Assembly (NCBI GenBank): GCA_002424045.1
Contig: DIPH01000009.1
Coordinates: 64,013 to 108,405, forward strand
Direction of reading: 5' to 3'
DNA from: Firmicutes bacterium UBA5493
GTDB taxonomy: Bacteria > Bacillota > Limnochordia > Darwinibacteriales > Darwinibacteriaceae
Length of the DNA stretch: 44,393 bases
The notes under the pieces were generated by a model. The model was not told the origin of the DNA. It saw nothing but the letters and a program-made list of their open reading frames with translations, and searched no databases. Position numbers and translations under genes: made by a program. Below, piece after piece: positions 22,949-31,723 of the stretch (position 1 is the first letter of the stretch; each line of letters starts with the position of its first letter).

Positions 22949-24591
22949 AACGCGTTCTTTGGATCATCATTATACTGGCTGTCTTAACGTCCCTGGGAGT
23001 CTTTATTCAGCGCTGGACTGTGGAAACCCCGAATCACACGGTGGAAATCGTCTACGACTTGCCGAGTCTACTGGAATTCGCAGAATTGATCGAGGGACTG
23101 TCCCTCGATCAACTTCTCGCAGATCTTAAATTTGCTGGGGTCGAAACCATTGCCATTCAGCCGACAAGTGTGGGAGAAATGATGCTTGCGGGGCTTCCGC
23201 TTCCGGAAAAAGTGTGGGAGCATCTCCCAGAGCGCCTTACAGACTTGGGAAGGGTTCTCACCCTACCGGTAGAGTTTGACTCAGAACACTTTGGACTGGT
23301 GGAGAAAGCAGGTCTTCGGTCTTCCCCTAAACTCAATACGTCCCCTTGGGATCTAGAACCCATTTGGCTCGCGTACAATCCCCAACTTCTCATTGTGAGT
23401 GGTCAAGGGAGCATGGACCTTGAGAAATTCCACGGGAGCGACGCCACTTTGGCTTTGGTGGAGTTTAGCACCCCAGCCATAACCCCCTCTGACCCAGGAA
23501 CTATGGTTAGGCTCCATGGCATTAGTGCCCCAGAAATGCAAGTCTTGTCTGATGAACGGATTCTCAATCGTTATGTTCGGGCTGTCAAAGAACGTAATAT
23601 GCGGGTACTTTATGTGAGGCCTTTTGTGGATGGCGAGGACGGATGGGAGCGTTCCTTAGCTCTCTTAGATACCCTGAAGGTGCGGTTGGAGAGTGCCGGT
23701 TTTTCTTTGGGACAAGCAGAGCCTTTTGCGGCCTGGGACATTTCCTGGATCTGGACAGCGTTGATCGGAGCGGGAATCTGGGCAACCACAGTCTTGTATG
23801 CGATGGACCTGTTTCCCTTCTGGAAGAGGTTTCTCTTCTGGTCAGGACTGTTGGCCCTCACTTTGAGCATCGTCTTACTGGTCGTAAGGCCTATTTTGGC
23901 CAAACAGGGACTTGCTCTTTTGGCAGCCATTGTTTTTCCTTGTCTGGCGATGCAGTTCAGGTGGGGGAAAACGCCTATGGTGCGCTATTTGAGTGCCGCT
24001 CTTGTCTCGATGATTGGCGCCCTTTTTGTGGTGGCTACCCTCAGTGGAACGGAGTTTCTGGTCAAGATCCAAGAATTTCGAGGCGTGAAGCTGATGCATG
24101 TGGCTCCCATAGCACTCGTGGTCTTTACCTTGATCCGCCCCCTCAAGGACTGGCTGAACAAGTACATCCCCATTCGCCATTTGATTGTAGTTGGTGCCTT
24201 TGGTTTGGCTGGTGCCTTATATATACTTCGCACTGGAAATTTCGGGATCCCTGTCTTGGGCCTTGAAGTCCAGGCCCGAGAGTTTTTGGAGAATTTGCTC
24301 GTTGTGCGCCCACGCACAAAGGAGTTGTTCCTAGGTCATCCGGCCTTGTATTTTGCTGTCCACTCGAATGAACCTCGCAAATCCTGGTGGCTTCCGGTGG
24401 CCGTCATCGGCCAGATTTCTCTAGTGAACACCTTTACGCATACCCATACATTTCTTTGGGTCAGTCTCTTAAGAACAGGATATGGACTCTTCTTCGGTTA
24501 CCTTTTGGGATGGTTGGCCCTTAAAATGTTCAACTGGGGGAAGGGGAAGCTCGATGATGATCTTGGTTTCAGGATACTACGGATTCGATAA
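22945..24591 (+). CDS. DUF5693 family membrane protein
   Basis: 548 aa. An N-terminal membrane anchor (VLWIIIILAVLTSLGVFI) precedes a ~240-residue extracytoplasmic domain (LLADLKFAGVETIAIQPTSVGEMML, VRLHGISAPEMQVL, NMRVLYVRPF). About seven to eight transmembrane helices fill the C-terminal half, ending in a basic tail. The family sits next to csaB in many Firmicutes (family knowledge); its biochemical role is not known to me. The final 38 bases overlap csaB, supporting a tightly coupled pair. Confidence 0.75.
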   Translation: MKRVLWIIIILAVLTSLGVFIQRWTVETPNHTVEIVYDLPSLLEFAELIEGLSLDQLLADLKFAGVETIAIQPTSVGEMMLAGLPLPEKVWEHLPERLTDLGRVLTLPVEFDSEHFGLVEKAGLRSSPKLNTSPWDLEPIWLAYNPQLLIVSGQGSMDLEKFHGSDATLALVEFSTPAITPSDPGTMVRLHGISAPEMQVLSDERILNRYVRAVKERNMRVLYVRPFVDGEDGWERSLALLDTLKVRLESAGFSLGQAEPFAAWDISWIWTALIGAGIWATTVLYAMDLFPFWKRFLFWSGLLALTLSIVLLVVRPILAKQGLALLAAIVFPCLAMQFRWGKTPMVRYLSAALVSMIGALFVVATLSGTEFLVKIQEFRGVKLMHVAPIALVVFTLIRPLKDWLNKYIPIRHLIVVGAFGLAGALYILRTGNFGIPVLGLEVQAREFLENLLVVRPRTKELFLGHPALYFAVHSNEPRKSWWLPVAVIGQISLVNTFTHTHTFLWVSLLRTGYGLFFGYLLGWLALKMFNWGKGKLDDDLGFRILRIR

Positions 24592-25585
24592 TCTAGGTGA
24601 CGAAGCCATTTTGGCTGCTTTGTGTGCAGATCTTCTCGCCCTTGGCGTGAAGGGCGAAGATATTGTGGTGCTCTCCAATCATCCAGAGAAAACCTCCAAA
24701 CAGTTTCAAGTGACAGCTCTTCCTAGGTATGATCTGAAACAGATCTGGCGCACCTTAGGAAAAGCACAACTATTGATTAGCGGGGGCGGCTCTTTACTCC
24801 AGGATGTAACGAGCAAACGCAGCATCCCCTATTACCTAGGATTGGTAGAATTAGCTTTCATCCGCCAAGTCCCGGTGGTAATGTATGGGCAGGGGTTAGG
24901 TCCTGTGCGAAGTGGTTTCTTGCGCTCCTGGGTAGGATGGGCTTTCAAGCGCAGCCTCGCGTGTTCGGTACGTGATGCAGGTAGCCTTCAGTTCCTCCTA
25001 GGCCTTGGTGTTCCAGAAGAAGAAATTGAGCTTTGCGCAGATCCAGTGTTCCAACGGGATCTGGTGACGAGTGGGCCGCGATCCCAAAGGATCTTGCTGA
25101 ATCTAAGGCCTTATTCTGGTTGGGAAACGCAACAAGGGCTCTGGCTCGATCAGGTGTTGTTGTGGCAGGAAGAGAGCTTTGAGGTAGAGTTTATACCTCT
25201 AGGTCCTGGTGATTTTGAGATGGGAAAAAGACTGCAGGAGAAGTGTACGGATCTAAAGGTTCATCCGCTCCTAACGCTGGAGACAATGGGGCGGATTTTT
25301 TCCAGAGGCAGTCTTTGCGTTTCCATGCGTCTCCACGGCTTGATATTTAGTGCTCTCTACGATTGCCTTCCCGTAGGGTTGAATTATGATCCGAAGGTTG
25401 AGGCCATCTGCGAGCAACTAGAAATTCCTTTTTGGGAACTGGATGCGTTAGTCCATCTAGACGCGGGGATAGCCGAAGTATGGCAAAATGCCGATCAGCA
25501 TAGGCTGAGATATCGGCGAGCTCTGGAAGATTTACGAAAGGGCGCCTTGAAAAACCGCGCCATGTTAGCCCGGGTAATGAGGTGA
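24554..25585 (+). CDS. csaB: Polysaccharide pyruvyl transferase CsaB
   Basis: Adds ketal-linked pyruvate to a cell-wall polysaccharide, creating the ligand that SLH domains grip to hold S-layer or outer-envelope proteins. It is 343-344 aa. Family markers are the N-terminal GYYGFDNLGDEAILAAL (residues 7-23), LISGGGSLLQDVTSKRSIPYYLG, YGQGLGPV and SMRLHGLIFSALYDCLPVGLNYDPKV. Start ATG 24554 (or 24557) has AAGGGG upstream; the open frame extends to 24482 inside the previous gene without support. Followed 4 bases later by the tagA-like gene. Confidence 0.92.
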   Translation: MMILVSGYYGFDNLGDEAILAALCADLLALGVKGEDIVVLSNHPEKTSKQFQVTALPRYDLKQIWRTLGKAQLLISGGGSLLQDVTSKRSIPYYLGLVELAFIRQVPVVMYGQGLGPVRSGFLRSWVGWAFKRSLACSVRDAGSLQFLLGLGVPEEEIELCADPVFQRDLVTSGPRSQRILLNLRPYSGWETQQGLWLDQVLLWQEESFEVEFIPLGPGDFEMGKRLQEKCTDLKVHPLLTLETMGRIFSRGSLCVSMRLHGLIFSALYDCLPVGLNYDPKVEAICEQLEIPFWELDALVHLDAGIAEVWQNADQHRLRYRRALEDLRKGALKNRAMLARVMR

Positions 25586-25589
25586 AAGC

Positions 25590-26327
25590 ATGACAAGGAT
25601 ACAGATTTTAGGATGTGGTTTTGATCCAGTGACCATGGAAGAAGCCCAGGCTCAATTGGCATCCTATGTGGTGGACGGAAGCCCCCACTTGGTGATTACC
25701 GCAAATCCCGAAATGGTGATGAAGGCTAGGGGTGATCAACTCCTCACAGAAATCATGGAGCGGGCCGATCTGGTTGTGGCCGATGGAGTTGGGGTCGTTT
25801 GGGCTAGTGGTATTATTGGCGATCCGGTACCAGAGAGAATTCCAGGGATCGAACTGGCTGAGGGCCTGCTTAGACGTGCGGCCTCGGAAGGATGGAAGGT
25901 TTTTTTGCTAGGCGGAGCGGAAGGTGTCTCGGACCAAGCTGCCCAGGCACTCAGGCGTATACTTCCCGACCTGAAAATAGTGGGCACCTTCCATGGTTTC
26001 TTCGGCTCTGATCAGGAAGAACAGGAGATCCTGGAGCAGATTACACGTGAAAAACCAGAGATATTACTGGCCGCCTTAGGGGTACCGCGCCAGGAAAAGT
26101 GGTTGGCCGCACATTTAGGTACCCTTAAAGTTCCGGTGGCCATAGGTGTTGGAGGGAGCTTTAATGTTTGGGCTGGAGTGGACAAAAGGGCCCCCCTTTG
26201 GGTGCGAAAGATCAACTTGGAATGGTTTTATCGCTTAGTGAGGCAGCCCTGGAGGGTCAAACGTTTGCTGTCCTTGCCCGTCTTCGTGTTGGCAGTGGTA
26301 TTCTCTCGATTTCGTCAGGGGAGGTAA
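25590..26327 (+). CDS. WecG/TagA/CpsF family glycosyltransferase (GT26)
   Basis: Transfers an N-acetylmannosamine-type sugar onto undecaprenyl-PP-GlcNAc, making the linkage unit of secondary wall polymers. It is 245 aa. T37 in VITANPEMV and D65 in VVADGVGVVWAS are the conserved catalytic-site residues. Further markers are RIPGIELAEGLL, KVFLLGGAEGVSDQAA and LLAALGVPRQEKWL. The C-terminal basic and hydrophobic tail (EWFYRLVRQPWRVKRLLSLPVFVLAVVF) is the membrane-docking appendage. Its position beside csaB suggests it primes the polymer that CsaB pyruvylates (inference). Whether the product is teichoic acid linkage or an S-layer anchoring polymer cannot be told. Confidence 0.88.
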   Translation: MTRIQILGCGFDPVTMEEAQAQLASYVVDGSPHLVITANPEMVMKARGDQLLTEIMERADLVVADGVGVVWASGIIGDPVPERIPGIELAEGLLRRAASEGWKVFLLGGAEGVSDQAAQALRRILPDLKIVGTFHGFFGSDQEEQEILEQITREKPEILLAALGVPRQEKWLAAHLGTLKVPVAIGVGGSFNVWAGVDKRAPLWVRKINLEWFYRLVRQPWRVKRLLSLPVFVLAVVFSRFRQGR

Positions 26328-26331
26328 GCAT

Positions 26332-27168
26332 GTGCTAAAGAGGTTTGTCCAGGGTTATGGCGGGGTTTTAGTGGGTGTCATCATTACAGCGGTTGGGGTA
26401 AGTTACTTTCTGATTCCCGCAAGAATAGCAGCAGGCGGTGTCAGTGGTCTAGCCACAGTCATTTACCACCTCACGGAACTTCCCGTCGGGGTGACTATGC
26501 TACTTTTTAACATCCCCTTACTTGTCCTAAGCTGGCGCATTATTGGACCCGTTTTTGGCGCGAAGACCATATTTGGTACCATCGCCATGTCTGTTTTTGT
26601 GGACCTTTTTAACCAGTTCGCAGTACCGATGACCGAGGATTTACTGCTTGCTGCCATTTATGGGGGCGTCCTTTCAGGGATTGGCCTGGGGATTGCCTTT
26701 CGCTCGGGAGGCTCTACGGGGGGCACGGACATGGCTGCCCAGTTAGTGGCTCGATTTTTCCCCACCAGTGTTGGCCAGGCCCTTTTAATCGTGGATGGGT
26801 TTGTTATTGTCTTAGCTGGTATCGCCTTCGGCTTGGAGCTGGCCATGTACGCGTTGATTGCTGCCTTTATTACCACGAAGACGGTGGACTTGGTGCAGGA
26901 GGGGCAAAGTTACGCCAAAGCATGCCTGGTGATTTCTGATGATCCAGAGACGATTGGTCAGCGTATTATGGAACGTTTGGAACGTGGAGTGACCATGCTT
27001 GATGGGCGTGGTATGTATACAAAGTACGATAAACAAATTCTCTTGGCTATTGTGTCCCGCATGGAAATCGCCATGCTAAAGTCCATTGTAGCTGAAACGG
27101 ACAGAAAGGCCTTCGTGATTATTTACGATGTCCATGAAGTCCTAGGGGAAGGTTTTAGAGGATTATGA
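26332..27168 (+). CDS. YitT family membrane protein with DUF2179 domain
   Basis: 278 aa. About five to six membrane helices in residues 10-175, with the family motifs LIPARIAAGGVSGLATVIYH and AIYGGVLSGIGLGIAFRSGGSTGGTDM. Residues ~195-278 form the cytoplasmic DUF2179 domain (ERGVTMLDGRGMYTKYDKQILLAIVSRMEIAMLKSIV, AFVIIYDVHEVLGEGF). The transported substrate is unknown for the family. The start is GTG 26332 after GGGGAGG; the overlapping ATG one base earlier runs into a stop. Last gene of the envelope cluster. Confidence 0.88.
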   Translation: MLKRFVQGYGGVLVGVIITAVGVSYFLIPARIAAGGVSGLATVIYHLTELPVGVTMLLFNIPLLVLSWRIIGPVFGAKTIFGTIAMSVFVDLFNQFAVPMTEDLLLAAIYGGVLSGIGLGIAFRSGGSTGGTDMAAQLVARFFPTSVGQALLIVDGFVIVLAGIAFGLELAMYALIAAFITTKTVDLVQEGQSYAKACLVISDDPETIGQRIMERLERGVTMLDGRGMYTKYDKQILLAIVSRMEIAMLKSIVAETDRKAFVIIYDVHEVLGEGFRGL

Positions 27169-27192
27169 CACTCTTCTAACGGAACCGAGCAC

Positions 27193-27222
27193 TTGCCAAC
27201 CCCCAGGGATTTTTGATATGAT
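27193..27222 (+). promoter_or_regulatory. Sigma-A promoter with extended -10 for ctpA
   Basis: TTGCCA (27193-27198), 18-base spacer, TATGAT (27217-27222) preceded by TGA as an extended -10. Each hexamer matches five of six. The leader to the GTG at 27362 is ~130 nt and holds overlapping hairpins at 27260-27291. An additional TTGACA at 27231 lacks a proper -10. Confidence 0.6.
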
Positions 27223-27259
27223 AACATGAATTGACAAATGCTTTTGCATTTTGATGCAT

Positions 27260-27291
27260 GTGAAACATCGAGGAGTTTCGTTTCACGAAAC
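27260..27291 (+). repeat. Mutually exclusive hairpins in the ctpA leader
   Basis: GTGAAAC (27260-27266) can pair with GTTTCAC (27280-27286). Alternatively GTTTCG (27275-27280) pairs with CGAAAC (27286-27291). The two stems share bases and cannot coexist. GAAACATC also occurs twice as a direct repeat. It could be an operator or a conformational RNA switch; no known riboswitch class is recognised. Confidence 0.4.
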
Positions 27292-27361
27292 ATCCACCAT
27301 ATCAAGTATAGCGATGGGAATCTCCACATATAGTTTGCCTAGATAGAAAGCTGGTGATGGA

Positions 27362-28567
27362 GTGAGCCGAAAAGCAACTCTAATAATCATACTGATCGTA
27401 TCGTTATTGTCGGTCTCCCTTGTCTATGGCTCGTACCAGGCCAACACCCAGGTGGCTGAGGGTGAAACCCGCTACGAGAGCATTGGGACAGCCTTAGAAG
27501 TGATCGCTTTGGTGAAGACCAGACATTATTTTCAGCCGGTAAGCACCTTTGAGTTAGTTAAGGCCTATGTAACCCATGGTACGATCAACGGCATGCTCAA
27601 ACATGCTCTAGACGATCCGTACACTCGCCACATGGATGCCATTGCCTTTGAGAACATGATGAATACGACAACGGGTATTTATGGGGGAATCGGTCTATCG
27701 GTCGGAATTGCGGATGATCGAGTTACAGTGGTTTCTCCCATTAAGGGAACCCCCGGGGAGAGAGCTGGCCTAAGGCGCGGTGATAAGATCATGGCCATAG
27801 ATGGCAAGGACACCACCTATATGACATTAGATGAAGCGGTAAGCCTCATGCGGGGACCTGAAGACACAGAACTGGATTTGACTATTCACCGAGACGAAGA
27901 TGCCTTTGAGGTTCACATTATTCGCGAACTTATCAATGTGGTCTCTGTACCCGATTATTACATCACTGATGAAGAACATGGTATTGGGTATATCGAGATC
28001 ACGAACTTTTCAGATCGCACCTACGAAGAGTTACGGAAGGCCTTAGAATTCCTCGATGAGCGGGGCCAAAAAGCACTGATTTTAGATTTGCGTTTTAATC
28101 CCGGTGGGACACTAGGCGCTGCTTTGGAGGTGGCCAACGAGTTTGTCTCAGGGGCACCACTTGTTTATTTGGAGGACCAGGAAGGCATTCGTACTCCCTT
28201 TGACAGTATGGTCGAGGGAACGCGCAAACCAATGCCGATGGCGGTTCTGATTAATGGTAGCAGTGCTAGTGCGTCGGAAATTGTCTCCGGTGCGCTGCAA
28301 GATAATGGCCTAGCCACTCTAATTGGTACCACCACCTTTGGTAAGGGACTGGTGCAATCCCTCTATCCTTTACGGGATGGTAGTGCCTTAACCGTTACAG
28401 AACAAGGTTATCTTACCTCCGGTGGTAAGGATATCAATGGTGTAGGTATTGAACCAGATATTGTGGTTGAGGTTACGCTAGAAGAGGAAGAAGCGATTTA
28501 CCTCGATGAAGCAGAGTACGATCCACAGTTAGATAAGGCTCTCGAGGTACTACGAGCCGAGCTTTAA
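27362..28567 (+). CDS. C-terminal processing protease CtpA/CtpB (S41)
   Basis: Membrane-anchored extracytoplasmic serine protease. One N-terminal membrane segment (LIIILIVSLLSVSLVYGSYQ), then a PDZ domain (GGIGLSVGIADDRVTVVSPIKGTPGERAGLRRGDKIMAIDG), then the S41 catalytic domain. The serine lies in NGSSASASEIVSG (residues 298-309) and the general-base lysine is K328 in TFGKGLVQS. It is 401 aa. In B. subtilis ctpB sits next to minJ and serves sporulation signalling; the same neighbour is present here. GTG 27362 is the only reasonable start, with a modest GGTGATGGAG upstream. Confidence 0.9.
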   Translation: MSRKATLIIILIVSLLSVSLVYGSYQANTQVAEGETRYESIGTALEVIALVKTRHYFQPVSTFELVKAYVTHGTINGMLKHALDDPYTRHMDAIAFENMMNTTTGIYGGIGLSVGIADDRVTVVSPIKGTPGERAGLRRGDKIMAIDGKDTTYMTLDEAVSLMRGPEDTELDLTIHRDEDAFEVHIIRELINVVSVPDYYITDEEHGIGYIEITNFSDRTYEELRKALEFLDERGQKALILDLRFNPGGTLGAALEVANEFVSGAPLVYLEDQEGIRTPFDSMVEGTRKPMPMAVLINGSSASASEIVSGALQDNGLATLIGTTTFGKGLVQSLYPLRDGSALTVTEQGYLTSGGKDINGVGIEPDIVVEVTLEEEEAIYLDEAEYDPQLDKALEVLRAEL

Positions 28568-28577
28568 ATGCAGACGC

Positions 28578-28602
28578 CACCCCGGACATCATCTCCGGGG
28601 TG
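28578..28602 (+). terminator. Hairpin between ctpA and the MinJ-like gene
   Basis: CACCCCGG (28578-28585) pairs perfectly with CCGGGGTG (28595-28602). The following CTGTGTTCTTGG is only partly T-rich, so this may be a weak terminator or an RNA-stability element within one operon. Confidence 0.5.
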
Positions 28603-28637
28603 CTGTGTTCTTGGTTAGAATCGGGGAGGAGAAGTCG

Positions 28638-29891
28638 TTGAATCATATTTGGGAACTCATGAAAATAACATTCCAGACATTTGCATTCATGGTCACCGAC
28701 CTGCGCTATATCTTAATTATGGCCTTGGTTTTTATTTTTGTTTATCGCCAATACGCAAAAATTCTCCAATACGAACAGGGGTTCTTCAGTCTGAAGCGAA
28801 TTAATCCTTTGATGGAGACGGTGACCTCCTTAGTCTACGGAATTGGCGGAGGTATGTTGGCCACCATGCTTTTTATCCTGCTTGGTGTTTCCATCAGTGA
28901 TGCGGGTGTAGCCTATTTGTGGTTGGCTGCAATTTTGCTCATGTTGATTAACCAGCGCTTTTTGTGTTTTGCCTACGCTGGAAGTCTGGTGAGTTTAATG
29001 GCTTTGATCACAGGTTTCCCCCAGATTCATGTGGCCACATTAATGGCACTGGTTGCCATTTTGCACCTGGTGGAATCGTTGTTGATTCTCGTCAATGGCT
29101 ACCATAATGCTTCTCCCATGTTTTTCAAGCACAAGAGCGGTAAAGTGGTGGGCGGATTCGCTCTGCGGAAATTTTGGCCCATGCCAACCATAGCTTTGGT
29201 GGCAGTGGTCATGCTCAGTTCAGGGATGGATCTACAATCGGTGCCTATGCCAGACTGGTGGCCGATTTTCCAACCTGGCCTGGAGGTGCCCGAAAGCCAT
29301 GTAATGCTCCATATCTTGTTTCCCTTGGTCGTTGCCTTGGGCTACAGTGATTTTGTGCAAACTGAATTGCCCAAAACCAAGGCCAGACGTAGTGCGGGAA
29401 TGCTCTTGGTCTACAGTCTGGTCCTCTTGAGTCTGGCAGTCTTGGCCAATGCTTACTCTTGGTTGGCAATTTTGCCCGTGACTTTTGCACCCCTTGGTCA
29501 CGAACTTGTAATATATATGGGTAGGCGGCGAGAAAAAGAAAACTCTCCCATCTTCCTGGGAGAGGAAGGAGTTATGGTTCTAGCAGTCTATCCTAACTCA
29601 CCTGCGGAGCAGATGGGCCTGGAGGTGGGCGATGTGATCCGGAGTATTAATGGGGTGGAGACCGAGGATCTTAAGGCTCTAGCGGATCAAATGTCCCCTT
29701 GGGTTATTGATCCAGTATTTGTTGTAGAAAACCAGTTTCGCCTGCCGGCGGAACGGAGAATCAGCTTTAAGGGAAAGGTTCCTCCCCTGGGAATCGTTCC
29801 GGCACCGCATCCCGAACAAGGGGCCTATGTACGTTTTAAAGATGGATTTCTTAAGAGTCTGTGGAACAAATGGCGGGTTAAGGGGAAGTGA
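28638..29891 (+). CDS. Polytopic membrane protein with C-terminal PDZ domain, MinJ-like
   Basis: 417 aa. Around eight hydrophobic helices in residues 15-290 precede a PDZ domain, GEEGVMVLAVYPNSPAEQMGLEVGDVIRSINGVETEDLKAL, facing the cytoplasm. Architecture and position between ctpA and uvrBA match B. subtilis MinJ, the scaffold linking DivIVA with MinCD at division sites. Sequence identity cannot be judged by eye, so the name is withheld. Start TTG 28638 follows GGGGAGGAG (28623-28631) at a proper distance, unlike the frame opening at 28605. Confidence 0.7.
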   Translation: MNHIWELMKITFQTFAFMVTDLRYILIMALVFIFVYRQYAKILQYEQGFFSLKRINPLMETVTSLVYGIGGGMLATMLFILLGVSISDAGVAYLWLAAILLMLINQRFLCFAYAGSLVSLMALITGFPQIHVATLMALVAILHLVESLLILVNGYHNASPMFFKHKSGKVVGGFALRKFWPMPTIALVAVVMLSSGMDLQSVPMPDWWPIFQPGLEVPESHVMLHILFPLVVALGYSDFVQTELPKTKARRSAGMLLVYSLVLLSLAVLANAYSWLAILPVTFAPLGHELVIYMGRRREKENSPIFLGEEGVMVLAVYPNSPAEQMGLEVGDVIRSINGVETEDLKALADQMSPWVIDPVFVVENQFRLPAERRISFKGKVPPLGIVPAPHPEQGAYVRFKDGFLKSLWNKWRVKGK

Positions 29892-29895
29892 GACT

Positions 29896-31146
29896 GTGAC
29901 ACAATTTCGCTTGGACGAACAGAAGACTTCCATCACGGTGCTCATGGTCGTCTTGGCTTTGAGTTCCTTGGGTTTTGCCGTTTTGGGCCTAGTCCTAGTA
30001 CCAGACTTGAGCCTCGATCTGGACCCGGGACTCAACATACAACTAGAAGTTGCGCGTCCAGAGGTACCGGATTTAAGCCATCTGGGGGACGTTTGGATAG
30101 ACATGGGATTTGTCCCTCTCCAGCGCGAACAAGTCTACAATGTGCAAAGGGGCTCCTCCCAGTCTAATCAGGTCTTGGTCCAGGGGCAGGAGACATTAGT
30201 CTTAGTTCCCGAGCGTCATGATATTAGGCTATCAACGGCTGTATTGCGGCTTAGCGGATTATTTCTGGAAGAGGGCTGGATGATTCAGCTCGAGGCCACC
30301 GAGCACGGTTATACGATCGGCTTTTGGAGTCGTGTTCCAGGTTCGGAGGAGAGGGTACTTGCGTACGAGTGGCATATTGTACTTCTCAATCCTCAGAACT
30401 ACGACTATTACTATGGGGGTTTGATTTCCGTGATGGGTCAGCCCTTCGACCCTAAGGGCTTTATTAAGGGTACACCAGAAGCTCCGGTATTGGCCTTAAT
30501 TATCGATGACTGGGGTTACTCCACTGTGGCGGCAGATCCCCTGATCGCCTATCCGCTTCCATTGACTATGGCTGTATTGCCGCAACTGGATCTGTCTCAA
30601 GAGGCCAGCGAGCGTCTATATGCCGCGGGCCATGAAGTGATTTTGCACCAACCCATGGAGGCCTTGGATACGAGTTTGGACTTAGGGCCAGGGGGAATCA
30701 TCAAGGGAATGGATAGCTCAGAGGTAAAGGATCTTCTGAAGGAGAACTTGGCGTCCCTCCCTGTTGCAGTAGGCTTGAACAATCACATGGGCTCGGTCAT
30801 TACTGCAGACCATGAAACCATGACTACGGTCTTGGATGTCGTAAAGGAGTTGGGATTGTTCTTTGTGGATAGCCGTACATCCACAGACTCTGTGGTCGCT
30901 GAGGTGGCTCGCCAGGTTGGAGTGCCCTTCGGGGTAAACAACTTGTTTATCGACAACGAAAGTGATGTGGAGAGAATAAAAGCACAAATCCGCGCTGGCT
31001 TGGCTTTAGCACAGAACCGGGGACATGCCGTCATGATAGGGCATGTCCGACCAGCAACTGCCGATGCTCTTTGGGAGATGATTCCGGAATTTCTAGATTC
31101 CGGTGTGCAGCTGGTGCCTATCTCTGGGCTGCTTTATAACGAATGA
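29896..31146 (+). CDS. Divergent polysaccharide deacetylase (YibQ/DUF610 family)
   Basis: 416 aa. One N-terminal membrane segment (ITVLMVVLALSSLGFAVLGLVLV), a ~170-residue extracytoplasmic spacer, then the divergent deacetylase domain: LALIIDDWGYSTVAADPLIAYPLPLTMAVLP, GHEVILHQPMEAL, VGLNNHMGSVIT, FFVDSRTSTDSV, GHAVMIGHVRPATADAL. The DD and the NH residues are candidate metal ligands. In Gram-negatives the family accompanies envC-type peptidoglycan hydrolase genes (family knowledge). Start GTG 29896 has AAGGGGAAG upstream; the open frame starting at 29827 lies inside the previous gene. Its stop abuts the convergent ppa stop with no gap. Confidence 0.85.
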   Translation: MTQFRLDEQKTSITVLMVVLALSSLGFAVLGLVLVPDLSLDLDPGLNIQLEVARPEVPDLSHLGDVWIDMGFVPLQREQVYNVQRGSSQSNQVLVQGQETLVLVPERHDIRLSTAVLRLSGLFLEEGWMIQLEATEHGYTIGFWSRVPGSEERVLAYEWHIVLLNPQNYDYYYGGLISVMGQPFDPKGFIKGTPEAPVLALIIDDWGYSTVAADPLIAYPLPLTMAVLPQLDLSQEASERLYAAGHEVILHQPMEALDTSLDLGPGGIIKGMDSSEVKDLLKENLASLPVAVGLNNHMGSVITADHETMTTVLDVVKELGLFFVDSRTSTDSVVAEVARQVGVPFGVNNLFIDNESDVERIKAQIRAGLALAQNRGHAVMIGHVRPATADALWEMIPEFLDSGVQLVPISGLLYNE

Positions 31147-31629
31147 CTAACGACCATGAATATAACGGGCTTGGGCTTCAGCAACAAAGCGTTTAGCGTC
31201 GTCCCGATCGAGCCAGTCACCTACTTTGGTCTTCTTCTTCTCTAAATCCTTGTAGACCTGGAAGAAGTGGGTGATCTCTCTGAGTAAGTGTGGTGGAACA
31301 TCGTCTAAACCCTGTACCCAATTCCATTGGGGATCACTTACGGGCACACAGAGGATTTTCTGATCGGGGCCTTTTTCATCCCACATTTCAAAGGCCGCAA
31401 CGGGTTCTACCCGGATGAGGCAGCCCGGGAAGGTTGCTTCACCGACGAGGACCAGGGCGTCAAGTGCGTCTCCATCTTCGGCCAGCGTCTCAGGGATAAA
31501 ACCATAATCCGACGGGTAATGGACCGAGGAGAATAACATACGATCTAAGTAAAACCGTTTGTCGTCCCTATTGTACTCATATTTATTACGACTCCCTCGA
31601 GGAATCTCTACCATTACGATTAAGCTCAT
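31147..31629 (-). CDS. ppa: Inorganic pyrophosphatase, family I
   Basis: Hydrolyses PPi to two phosphates in the cytoplasm, pulling biosynthetic reactions forward. 160 aa. The signature EDGDALDALVLV supplies metal-binding D52, D54 and D57. Further active-site residues are in EIPRGSRNKYEY, HYPSDYGFIPETL, DEKGPDQKILCVPVSDP and LEKKKTKVGDWL. ATG 31629 follows GGGAGG at ~9 bases; the TTG one codon earlier is less likely. No terminator separates it from the convergent YibQ-like gene, so the two transcripts probably overlap. Confidence 0.95.
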   Translation of the reverse strand: MSLIVMVEIPRGSRNKYEYNRDDKRFYLDRMLFSSVHYPSDYGFIPETLAEDGDALDALVLVGEATFPGCLIRVEPVAAFEMWDEKGPDQKILCVPVSDPQWNWVQGLDDVPPHLLREITHFFQVYKDLEKKKTKVGDWLDRDDAKRFVAEAQARYIHGR

Positions 31630-31723
31630 CAAAAATGCCCTCCCATTTTCTAGTGTTATGTATAATTAGCTACGCGATGAAAATTACCTACCTAAACTTC
31701 AAAAAAGGAGATATGGATACACC

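Noticed and set aside
23643..24266. 207-codon plus-strand frame inside the DUF5693 gene
   Set aside because: Out-of-frame shadow; composition is irregular and no initiation signal is seen.
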